From SIG710 sp045651985 (GTDB lineage: Bacteria > Bacillota > Clostridia > Oscillospirales > CAG-272), in the NCBI GenBank assembly GCA_045651985.1, contig JAZRTK010000043.1, positions 1 through 25,528 on the forward strand: a stretch of DNA of 25,528 nt, in the 5' to 3' direction. How positions within the stretch are numbered: the stretch's first letter is position 1; every line of letters begins with the position of its first letter. A program made the position numbers and the translations under genes. The notes beneath the pieces were generated by a model, which ran no database searches, was not told the DNA's origin, and worked only from the letters and a program-made list of their open reading frames with translations. Below are positions 15,318 through 21,847 of this stretch, piece by piece.

Positions 15318-16178
15318 ATGAAAAAACAAATTCTGATATTTCTTCTGGTCTTTCTTACTCTTTTCCTGTTTTCCTGCAATTCGATGACAAAAGATGATAA
15401 CAAAGATTATCAAACGATTTCGGAGACCGAAAAGGACAAGAGCTCTCAAATCGGGACGGACACCAAAGAGTCATTGACCGAACCGATTCCTCCTGAAACG
15501 GCTGACAAGCCGTACCCTGCCGGTTACTCATTGCAGTATGGCTCTCTGACTATTCTTGCAATCGGTGAAATTTGCGAACTTGAATACGTTACCTCAGAGC
15601 ACCAACCGGAATGTGTGGGCGTTGGCGTAAATATCGTTAACGACTTTGAAGAAGCATTCAACACAAAAAATTACGAAGAAAAACGTTCGCAAAGAATGGG
15701 CTTTGTGACAGAGGAAATGCGAGAGGGAATTTCCGGCAGATATGACGATGTTATTTTGATCGAATCGTCAATGATTGGTGAAATCCCCGTCGGCGCAACC
15801 GTATTTGCTCCGCTGTTCGGGAAATCCTTAAAAAACGATTCCTCAAAAGAGACTGCTTCTTTTTTCGAAATACGACCTCTGCTTCTTTTTTCGGAAAGAA
15901 ATGCCGAAAGTATTTACGGATGTGAAAGGATTTTGGAAGCTGCATACGTTATAGACGGCAAGATCTCCATTCCCGAGAGAATCAAAAAGGGCTCGGGTTT
16001 GCCGGTGACCGAAGGGAATTTGTTTATTTACACCTTTGAGAGAGCAAATAGTAATCTTATGAAAGTTGGTCGAGAAAATCTTCTTTTCCACGACGGAATG
16101 ACAATAGAGGATCTGAAGAATTATATCCGAACCGCAACGAATGAATTTTGGTTTAGATCACTTACGGAAAACGAATAA
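15318..16178 (+). CDS. Putative lipoprotein of unknown function (286 aa)
   Basis: Predicted surface lipoprotein anchored to the outer face of the membrane. The N-terminus MKKQILIFLLVFLTLFLFSC is a short basic/hydrophobic signal peptide ending in the lipobox FLFSC (acylated Cys20), followed by a low-complexity, charged linker (about 21-65, rich in D, K, E, T and P) typical of lipoproteins. The remaining ~220 residues look globular, with no motif I recognise. AAAGGAG lies 6 nt before ATG at 15318. Base composition is AT-rich compared with neighbours. It sits behind a promoter, small ORF and terminator and is followed by a second lipoprotein gene, suggesting a pair. Function unknown. Confidence 0.85.
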   Translation: MKKQILIFLLVFLTLFLFSCNSMTKDDNKDYQTISETEKDKSSQIGTDTKESLTEPIPPETADKPYPAGYSLQYGSLTILAIGEICELEYVTSEHQPECVGVGVNIVNDFEEAFNTKNYEEKRSQRMGFVTEEMREGISGRYDDVILIESSMIGEIPVGATVFAPLFGKSLKNDSSKETASFFEIRPLLLFSERNAESIYGCERILEAAYVIDGKISIPERIKKGSGLPVTEGNLFIYTFERANSNLMKVGRENLLFHDGMTIEDLKNYIRTATNEFWFRSLTENE

Positions 16179-16190
16179 CTATAACAAAAC

Positions 16191-16213
16191 CAAGCCCCCT
16201 TTGCGGGGGCTTG
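16191..16213 (+). other. GC-rich hairpin between the two lipoprotein genes
   Basis: A 9-bp stem CAAGCCCCC (16191-16199) with GGGGGCTTG (16205-16213). On the plus strand no T-run follows. On the minus strand it is followed by GGTTTTGTTAT, so it resembles a terminator for antisense transcription, though no minus-strand gene is present. On the plus strand it more likely tunes or protects mRNA ends. Confidence 0.55.
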
Positions 16214-16280
16214 ACCTCTCAAATTCAAAAACGCCTGCCGAAACGCAATTATTGCTCACAGAAATTAGGAGGAAAACATT

Positions 16281-16910
16281 ATGAAGAAAATACTGATGCT
16301 GGTTCTTGTTCTGGTTCTGCTGTTATCATCTTGCTCAAATGCTTCAAAAGAACCTGTTGAAACGCAACAGCAGCCGTTGGATACCGAAACGAGCGTGCCT
16401 TCCGATTCTTTTTATGAAAATTATTCTGCTACCCCGATACCGCATAAAGCATATTCTATTGATGACTTGGTGGCGGAAATAAAAGACATTAAAAACGGAA
16501 AGTACACCGAGAGCGGCTTAGACGTTTCCTCTCTCGACGAATTGATCGTGCCCGACGTTGAAATCGAGGGATATAAGCTTTGGACTGCAATGGTGAATGA
16601 ATATAACTTTCAATATGTTTATATTCCAACATCGAGCAAAATAGAAAACAACATGCAGGTTGATTTTGATAACCATATCGTTATATACATAGCACGACCG
16701 GAGTTTGTCCCGAATAAAGAAAATCCTTTGCAAGGTATAGTTAATCAGACGGGTGTACCTATCAATGAAGAAGGATATATAAACCTCGGTAATGATCGGG
16801 ATATTGCTTTCGCCTACGGGCAGACTTGGGCTTCCGTTCGCTATCCGACAGCGCTTACATACGATGAAGCCAAGCAATACTGCAAGTTGAAGACAATAAA
16901 AATCGATTGA
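16281..16910 (+). CDS. Putative lipoprotein of unknown function (209 aa)
   Basis: Predicted lipoprotein. The signal peptide MKKILMLVLVLVLLLSSC ends in the lipobox LSSC (acylated Cys18), followed by a Thr/Glu/Pro/Ser-rich linker (about 19-55) and a ~150-residue globular part with no domain I recognise. A TAGGAGG ribosome site lies 8 nt before ATG. Codon and base use is AT-rich: in 16621-16680, 20 of 60 bases are G or C, against 36 of 60 in 14341-14400 of the ABC gene. It follows the first lipoprotein gene by about 100 bp with no clear promoter of its own, so it is probably co-transcribed. The two proteins share layout but no obvious alignable sequence. Confidence 0.83.
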   Translation: MKKILMLVLVLVLLLSSCSNASKEPVETQQQPLDTETSVPSDSFYENYSATPIPHKAYSIDDLVAEIKDIKNGKYTESGLDVSSLDELIVPDVEIEGYKLWTAMVNEYNFQYVYIPTSSKIENNMQVDFDNHIVIYIARPEFVPNKENPLQGIVNQTGVPINEEGYINLGNDRDIAFAYGQTWASVRYPTALTYDEAKQYCKLKTIKID

Positions 16911-16958
16911 TTTTACCCCCGCGGCTCTGTGAACAAGACCGCTAAAGACGGACAATAG

Positions 16959-16999
16959 CCCCCTTGATATGGTAGAATTAAAGTACCATATCAAGGGGG
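16959..16999. repeat. Perfect 16-bp inverted repeat with 9-nt loop
   Basis: 16959-16974 is the exact reverse complement of 16984-16999 (arms begin CCCCCTTGATATGG and end in GGGGG). AAAATTATTT follows on the plus strand. It lies 48 bp after the second lipoprotein stop. It could be a terminator-like structure with a poor T-run, or the folded end of a small mobile repeat (MITE or REP-like). No transposase is present nearby. The rest of 16911-17144 contains only another short hairpin (17073-17087) and no gene I can support. Confidence 0.8.
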
Positions 17000-17144
17000 A
17001 AAATTATTTGCCAAGAAAGTGAAAAATTCCACGTCACGTAGGTTCCTTCCGTTTTTTGCTATGCAAAATCCACCTCCTTCCCGGAGGAATGCTAACATTG
17101 AGGACGTCCGTCCCTATAATAAACATAAAAATTTCAAAAAACAC

Positions 17145-17173
17145 TTGACAAGCAACAAAAGAAATGTTATAAT
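17145..17173 (+). promoter_or_regulatory. Extended -10 promoter of the rplU-prp-rpmA operon
   Basis: A perfect TTGACA (17145-17150), 17-bp spacer, and TGTTATAAT ending at 17173. The predicted transcript start is near 17180, at the beginning of the folded leader. Confidence 0.92.
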
Positions 17174-17177
17174 GGAG

Positions 17178-17248
17178 AGCCGCTTGTTGGTGGGCTTTTT
17201 TAAGCGCGCAATTTTTGCGCCGCCTATGACAGCGAGTCTTATAAAGAA
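17178..17248 (+). ncRNA. L21-type ribosomal protein leader (putative)
   Basis: The ~75-nt leader between promoter and rplU folds into a nested set of helices. CGCT (17181-17184) pairs with AGCG (17231-17234), GT (17186-17187) with AC (17229-17230), GGTGG (17189-17193) with CCGCC (17220-17224), and a top GCG/CGC hairpin closes over an AT-rich loop. Its position directly before rplU matches the Firmicutes L21 leader, thought to give autoregulation by a ribosomal protein. A covariance-model search would confirm it. Confidence 0.62.
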
Positions 17249-17263
17249 AGAGAGGTGCTTTTC

Positions 17264-17575
17264 GTGTTTGCAATAATCGAAACCGGCGGAAAGCAGTACA
17301 AGGTCAACGAGGGTGACATCATTTTCGTTGAGAAGCTCGAAGCGAGCGAAGGCGACACTGTTACATTTGACAGAGTCATGGCATTATCCACAGGCGATAA
17401 CTTCGTTGTAGGCGCTCCCACAGTTGAGGGTGCAAAGGTTGAGGCTAATGTCGTAAAGAACGGCAAGGGCAAGAAGATCTACATTCTGAAGTACAAAGCC
17501 AAGAAGAACGAGAAGAAGAAGATGGGTCACAGACAGCCTTACACTAAGGTTCAGATCACAAAGATCGAGGCTTAA
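17264..17575 (+). CDS. rplU: Large-subunit ribosomal protein L21 (bL21)
   Basis: Binds 23S rRNA in the 50S subunit. The 103-aa product begins MFAIIETGGKQYKV, the standard L21 start, and ends with the basic KKMGHRQPYTKVQITKIEA. I chose GTG at 17264 because AGAGAGG lies about 8 nt upstream; a GTG at 17255 overlaps that ribosome site and would add three residues (MLF) foreign to the family. First gene of the rplU-prp-rpmA operon, preceded by a structured leader. Confidence 0.97.
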   Translation: MFAIIETGGKQYKVNEGDIIFVEKLEASEGDTVTFDRVMALSTGDNFVVGAPTVEGAKVEANVVKNGKGKKIYILKYKAKKNEKKKMGHRQPYTKVQITKIEA

Positions 17576-17580
17576 GCTTC

Positions 17581-17937
17581 ATGACGAAAATCGTTTTTTT
17601 TAGGAGTAACGGAGTCTTTTACGGCTTCGAGGAGCAGGGTCACACGGGGTATGGCGAAGAAGGGGACGACGTTCTCTGCGCCGCGCTTTCCGCGATGACG
17701 ATGCTGATTATCAACACGATCGAGATCAGCTATGCTTCGGACGTTGAGTACAATATAGACGAGGCGACCACCGATATCAGCGTAAAGTCCAAAGCCGCTC
17801 TCATTGAATATGAGGACGACGAGAGGAAGAGATACGCCGTTTCGGGAATCTTCCAGTCTTATTATTACCAGCTCAACGATATGCTTGAAGAATACTACGA
17901 TTTTCTCTCGGTAGAGGTTGTCGATAAGCCCTATTGA
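17581..17937 (+). CDS. prp: Ribosomal-processing cysteine protease Prp
   Basis: Cysteine protease that removes the N-terminal extension of ribosomal protein L27, required before L27 functions. The 118-aa protein has the family motif GHTGYGEEGDDVLCAALS with catalytic His21 and Cys33. It lies between rplU and rpmA, its invariant position in Firmicutes. Its substrate is encoded 66 bp downstream and carries the matching cleavage sequence. A modest GAGG ribosome site overlaps the end of rplU. Confidence 0.95.
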   Translation: MTKIVFFRSNGVFYGFEEQGHTGYGEEGDDVLCAALSAMTMLIINTIEISYASDVEYNIDEATTDISVKSKAALIEYEDDERKRYAVSGIFQSYYYQLNDMLEEYYDFLSVEVVDKPY

Positions 17938-18003
17938 CATATCTCACTTCAGGTCCGGAACACACGGTGTGCGCAATTCAAAAAATAACGGAGGATATGA
18001 ATA

Positions 18004-18282
18004 ATGTTAAGACTCAGCTTACAGTTCTTCGCCCACAAAAAGGGTGTAGGTTCTACAAAGAACGGCCGTGACAGCGAATCCAAGCGTCTCGGTGTAAAGA
18101 AGTCTGACGGTCAGGCAGTTACAGCCGGCAATATCATTATCAGACAGAGAGGTACAGCAGTTCATCCCGGTAACAATGTTGGTATCGGTAAGGACGACAC
18201 TCTGTTTGCTCTGATTGACGGTAGAGTAAAGTTTGAGCAGAAGACAAAGTCGAAGAAGCAGGTTAGCGTATACGCTGACTGA
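18004..18282 (+). CDS. rpmA: Large-subunit ribosomal protein L27 (bL27) precursor
   Basis: 50S protein whose N-terminal tail reaches the peptidyl-transferase centre. The 92-aa precursor starts MLRLSLQFFAHKKGVGSTKNG. The first nine residues are the Firmicutes extension and LQFF|AHKKG is the expected Prp cut, leaving mature AHKKG. The remainder (GRDSESKRLGVK, IIRQRGTAVHPGNNVGIGKDDTLFALIDG) is canonical. GGAGG lies 9 nt before ATG. It is the last gene of the operon and ends at a strong terminator. Confidence 0.98.
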   Translation: MLRLSLQFFAHKKGVGSTKNGRDSESKRLGVKKSDGQAVTAGNIIIRQRGTAVHPGNNVGIGKDDTLFALIDGRVKFEQKTKSKKQVSVYAD

Positions 18283-18294
18283 TTTCCGACTTCA

Positions 18295-18331
18295 ATAGAG
18301 CGGGTGCCAAACGGCACCCGCTCTATTTTTT
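18295..18331 (+). terminator. Intrinsic terminator after rpmA
   Basis: A 14-bp stem from ATAGAGCGGGTGCC (18295-18308) with its complement (18313-18326), AAAC loop, then TTTTTT to 18331. The T-run overlaps the stop codon of the convergent CYTH gene; on the minus strand no good T-run follows, so it is mainly a plus-strand terminator. Confidence 0.93.
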
Positions 18332-18842
18332 ATATTTCGTCCATGGGTATCTCTTTTGCCAGAGCGGCGTTCTTGTAGCGCTTGTCGCCGCTGACTTCCT
18401 TTATAATCTCAATACCCGCGGGAACGGTGAAATTCTCGTCTTCCGAGGACAGCTCCACTTCCATTATGGCGCGGTCGCCCCAAAAGGGGTAAATATCGAT
18501 CTCAAAGGTGTGTTTTTCGCTTTTTAGCAAAAGTCTTTCCTTTTCCACGGGGCGGCGCGCCGGATCGGCGCTCTTTAGCAGAGTTTCGTATTCGTTCAGT
18601 GTTATCTCGCCCTCAAATTCGTCGCACGTTAGTATCGTGCGGCGAATTTTTTCTGTTTTATAATATTTTGTGCCGTCCGCATAGCTTCTCTTTCTTACGC
18701 GGCGGGTGACCCCGAGTTCACTTTTAAGATACGTCTGAATGATAGCACTCCTATCGCAGACGGGAATGGTGAGAAGAACAGCTTCCGAGGGATAACGGAT
18801 AAGAAATTTTCTTTCGATCTCAAGGTTGTTATTGTTACTCAT
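18330..18842 (-). CDS. CYTH-domain protein (triphosphate tunnel metalloenzyme family)
   Basis: Family members hydrolyse tripolyphosphate or other triphosphates inside a beta-barrel tunnel using Mg2+ or Mn2+; some make cAMP. The 170-aa product begins with the defining ExExK motif (E8-I-E-R-K12) and alternates basic and acidic strands (TRRVRKR, YYKTEKIRR, FEGEIT, FEIDIY, IMEVEL) as expected for the tunnel. ATG at 18842 has AAAGGA 8 nt upstream; an upstream in-frame start would add six residues before the motif. It lies 18 nt after the SLH gene and is probably co-transcribed with it. The actual substrate is unknown; an inorganic triphosphatase is the likeliest guess. Confidence 0.9.
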   Translation of the reverse strand: MSNNNNLEIERKFLIRYPSEAVLLTIPVCDRSAIIQTYLKSELGVTRRVRKRSYADGTKYYKTEKIRRTILTCDEFEGEITLNEYETLLKSADPARRPVEKERLLLKSEKHTFEIDIYPFWGDRAIMEVELSSEDENFTVPAGIEIIKEVSGDKRYKNAALAKEIPMDEI

Positions 18843-18860
18843 TTTAACGTTCCTTTGCAA

Positions 18861-20156
18861 TTATTTTTTCATGAAAATCATGGCCTCAAGCATCAGTGCG
18901 GCGTCGCCTCTCGACACGGGTGCGTCGGGGGAAACGTATCCGTTTTCATGCTTCAAGATCCCCAGGTTACTCACGGTGTAAATTGCTTCCTTTGCCCACG
19001 CAGGCAGGGAAGTGGCATCGGCAAAAACGGGACGCACGATGGGGGCTTCCACCGTCTTCATGGACGTGATTATATTATTGATGACCACCGCCGCCTCGGC
19101 GCGGGTCACGTTGCTGTCGGGCATAAAGCACAGCTTGCCGTCCATGTCCGTGCCGCCCACAAAGCCCATTTTATACGCGGTGTTCACGTAGTCGCGGGTC
19201 TCTTTTTGCAGGGAGCTGACGTCGGTGAAATAATCTGACAGATTCTCGGCGGGAGAGGAAATTCCCGCTGCCTTCATGGCACACATGACGAATTCGGCTC
19301 TTGAAATGCTTCCGTCAGGGTCAAACTGTGTCACGCCGTCCGAGACAGCACCGCTCATCAGCGAGTTTTCAGCCATTGTGAGAGCGGCGTTATAAACGTC
19401 GCAGTCGTCGATATCGGAAAAGACCACCGAGGTCTGCTTTTCGCTGACCGATACCGAAACAGTGGCGCTGGCAGAGTAATTTCCGTAGAAGTCGCGGGCA
19501 ACGTACTCAAAGGAATCTGCTCCCGTATATCCCGCTGTGGGGGTATAGGTGAAATGTCCGCTTTCTCGGTCCGAAAGAACGACCGCGCCGTTGGCAGGAT
19601 AGGACACTATCTCAAAACAGAGCTTGTCGCCGTCGGGGTCATACGCCTGGAGTGAGCCTGTGGCGGAGTTTTCTTTATGCGTGCGGACTGTCAGCGATGC
19701 GTCGGACGCCAGGCTGAGAGTGGGACAGTAGTTTTCTTTGTCAATAAAGAAAATATTGCACTTTATGGGCAGGCTGTCGTCGGCGGAGAATGTAAAATAG
19801 CTTTCCTTTATGCTTTTGTCGGCGGGAATGAAGCAAAGTGTGTCAAGGCTCTTGCCCTCCACCGTCTGACCTTCCTTGACCGCACCGCCCGCAACGGTCA
19901 GAGCTCCGTCCTCTTTGGGAGGCAGGGATTTAATGGTTACCGAGCCTATTTTGGACGTGTTCAGTGCCCGCATAAAATCCTGCGAGGTAAAATTCATATT
20001 TTCGCCTGACGGCGCGGTCTTTGCCATGTCTGTCTTTGACGCGAGAATCTCAAGGGCGGGAGATACAGGGGTGTCCGATCTCGCTGCCGACACCCAGACC
20101 GAGAGCGACAGCCCAAGGACCAACACCGCAAAAAATAAATAACGTAAGCTTTTCAT
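18861..20156 (-). CDS. Secreted SLH-domain protein with Ig/cadherin-like repeat
   Basis: Cell-surface protein probably held to the wall through S-layer homology domains. The 431-aa product starts MKSLRYLFFAVLVLGLSLSVWVSA, a Sec signal peptide. A middle part (about 145-245) contains a cadherin/Ig-like domain with the hallmarks DPDGD and FTYTPTAGYTGADSFEYVA. The last ~185 residues hold three SLH repeats (starting near VVFSDIDD, YFTDVSS and PVFADATSLPAW, each with FxPDxxxxRAE-type motifs). ATG at 20156 has AAAGGTG 6 nt upstream. It is divergent from spoVAF and upstream of the CYTH gene. The ligand or enzymatic role of the N-terminal part (25-145) is unrecognised. Confidence 0.88.
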   Translation of the reverse strand: MKSLRYLFFAVLVLGLSLSVWVSAARSDTPVSPALEILASKTDMAKTAPSGENMNFTSQDFMRALNTSKIGSVTIKSLPPKEDGALTVAGGAVKEGQTVEGKSLDTLCFIPADKSIKESYFTFSADDSLPIKCNIFFIDKENYCPTLSLASDASLTVRTHKENSATGSLQAYDPDGDKLCFEIVSYPANGAVVLSDRESGHFTYTPTAGYTGADSFEYVARDFYGNYSASATVSVSVSEKQTSVVFSDIDDCDVYNAALTMAENSLMSGAVSDGVTQFDPDGSISRAEFVMCAMKAAGISSPAENLSDYFTDVSSLQKETRDYVNTAYKMGFVGGTDMDGKLCFMPDSNVTRAEAAVVINNIITSMKTVEAPIVRPVFADATSLPAWAKEAIYTVSNLGILKHENGYVSPDAPVSRGDAALMLEAMIFMKK

Positions 20157-20302
20157 ATAGCACACCTTTCCGCCGAGTGATGGGGATTCCTTGTCCTCGG
20201 CCTCTTTCTACAACAAATTTATTTCCGAAATAGGGAAAATATACCTGCTTAAAGGATTTGGTTTGAGGGAAAGATATGGATATATGAAAGGGGATATTTG
20301 CC

Positions 20303-21709
20303 GTGGGAAAACTTAGCAGTATATACGAGAAAAACGTAGCGGAGCTCGACCGCGCGCTGCGTGTTGACGAGAGCTTTGACATGCTCCGAAAAAAGCTGGT
20401 GGTGGGAGACGGGGAAGTGACCATGTACTACATCGACGGATTTGTCAAGGACACCGTCATGCAAAAGCTTATGGTGCATTTTCTGTCGCTCAAATCAATG
20501 GGGACGGCGGAGGCTTTTCAGATAGAAAACCTGCCTTACGTTGAGACCCAGGTCTGCTACGACACCGACGTCATGATACAAATGGTCATGAGCGGTGCGA
20601 CCCTTATGCTTGGAAGCTCCTTTGGCGCGGCGGCGATAGTCATAGACTCAAGGGAATATCCCGCCCGCGTCACTGCTGAGCCCGACAACGACAGGGTCAT
20701 GAGGGGCGCGCGGGACGGATTTGTTGAAACTCTTATCTTCAACACCGCTCTTATCCGCCGCCGAGTCCGCGACCCCGACCTCACCGTCTACCATACCACG
20801 GTGGGAAGCGTTTCAAAAACCGACGTGGCACTCTGCTACATGGAAAACAGATCCGATCCCAAGTATGTTGAATATTTAAAGGAAAAGCTGAAAAAGATCA
20901 AGGCGAAGTCTCTGACAATGGGACATCAATCCTTGGCAGAATGTCTGGCAGGGTCGGGGTGGTTCAACCCGTTCCCCAAGATACGCTGTACCGAACGCCC
21001 CGATACCGCAGTGTCGCAGCTTCTTGAGGGGTGCGTCATACTCATATGCGATAACTCCCCCGAGGCTATGATACTTCCCACCTCGGTGTTCGATTTCATG
21101 CAGGAGACGGGAGATTTTTACTTCCCGCCGCTGACGGGCACCTATCTGCGTCTGGTACGGCAGATAGTCTTTTGGTCAACGCTTGTCATAACCCCGCTTT
21201 GGTATCTGTGCATCATGAATGCGTCCGTTCTGCCCGAAGGGCTGAAATTCCTCGTGCCCACGGAAACGGCGGCTCTGCCAATATTCGTGCAGATACTGCT
21301 GGTGGAATTTCTGCTGGACGGTCTGAAGCTTGCGTCCATGAACACCCCCGATATGCTGTCAAACTCTCTTTCGGTGGTAGGTGGACTGCTCCTGGGAGAC
21401 CTTGCGGTAGGGATGGGGTGGCTTTTGCCCGAGGTGATACTGTGTATAGCCTTTGTTGCCATCGGAAGCTTTACACAGACCAGCTACGAGCTTGGATATG
21501 CGTTCAAATTTATGAGGATCTTAATTTTAATCTTAACCGCGTGCCTAAATATCTGGGGATTTGCACTGGGACTTGCGGTGTCGTTTGTGCTTATCGCGTC
21601 AAACAGGACGGTAAACCGTCGCCGCAGTTATCTGTATCCCCTGATCCCATTTAACGGCCGCGCCTTGCTGGGACTTATAATACGCCCCAAGAAAAGTTCG
21701 GATTCTTAA
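20303..21709 (+). CDS. spoVAF: Stage V sporulation protein AF (GerA-family germination protein)
   Basis: Inner spore membrane protein related to GerA receptor A subunits; in Bacillus it helps amplify germination. The 468-aa product has the soluble N-terminal GerA domain (YIDGFVKDTVMQKLM at about 43-57; RGARDGFVETLIFNTALIRRRVRDPDL; DVALCYM; LLEGCVILICDNSPEAMILPT) and, from about residue 285, five or so membrane helices ending in a basic tail. YIDGFVKD favours SpoVAF over an ordinary GerAA receptor. The start is GTG at 20303 with AAAGGGG 9 nt upstream. The rest of the spoVA operon is not present, so it is an orphan here. A sigma-G promoter is expected, but I could not identify one with confidence. 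Confidence 0.9.
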   Translation: MGKLSSIYEKNVAELDRALRVDESFDMLRKKLVVGDGEVTMYYIDGFVKDTVMQKLMVHFLSLKSMGTAEAFQIENLPYVETQVCYDTDVMIQMVMSGATLMLGSSFGAAAIVIDSREYPARVTAEPDNDRVMRGARDGFVETLIFNTALIRRRVRDPDLTVYHTTVGSVSKTDVALCYMENRSDPKYVEYLKEKLKKIKAKSLTMGHQSLAECLAGSGWFNPFPKIRCTERPDTAVSQLLEGCVILICDNSPEAMILPTSVFDFMQETGDFYFPPLTGTYLRLVRQIVFWSTLVITPLWYLCIMNASVLPEGLKFLVPTETAALPIFVQILLVEFLLDGLKLASMNTPDMLSNSLSVVGGLLLGDLAVGMGWLLPEVILCIAFVAIGSFTQTSYELGYAFKFMRILILILTACLNIWGFALGLAVSFVLIASNRTVNRRRSYLYPLIPFNGRALLGLIIRPKKSSDS

Positions 21710-21801
21710 TTTATTTTACCTTATTTTCACACAAACCACAAGGGGTTAAGCAAAAAAATGTAAACAAAAATCAAATCAGGGCATATTCTGTATTGATTTG
21801 A

Positions 21802-21824
21802 CGGGGCGGCAAAGCGACGCCCCG
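21802..21824 (+). other. Hairpin in the 5' region of the P-loop ATPase gene
   Basis: A 7-bp stem CGGGGCG/CGCCCCG (21802-21808 with 21818-21824) 23 bp before the ATPase start. There is no T-run after it, so a terminator for spoVAF is unlikely. It may be a 5'-UTR structure near the ribosome site (AAAGG, 21834-21838). Confidence 0.5.
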
Positions 21825-21847
21825 ATCTTAGCGAAAGGATGAGCGTC

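Noticed and set aside
17000..17090. Possible transposase remnant after the 16-bp palindrome (a TTG-initiated frame reading MPRK)
   Set aside because: The frame stops after four codons and no shifted frame continues into recognisable transposase sequence; four residues are not evidence.
17098..17120. Additional promoter from TATAAT at 17115-17120
   Set aside because: No -35 at suitable spacing (TTGAGG is only 11 bp away), and a full promoter lies just downstream at 17145-17173.
17019..17276. Plus-strand ORF of 85 codons before rplU
   Set aside because: It runs through the rplU promoter, the folded leader and the rplU start, and has no ribosome site or recognisable sequence.
20160..20302. Sigma-G type promoter for spoVAF or SLH
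   Set aside because: Expected from biology, but no convincing GnATR plus CATnnTA pair at proper spacing was found on either strand.
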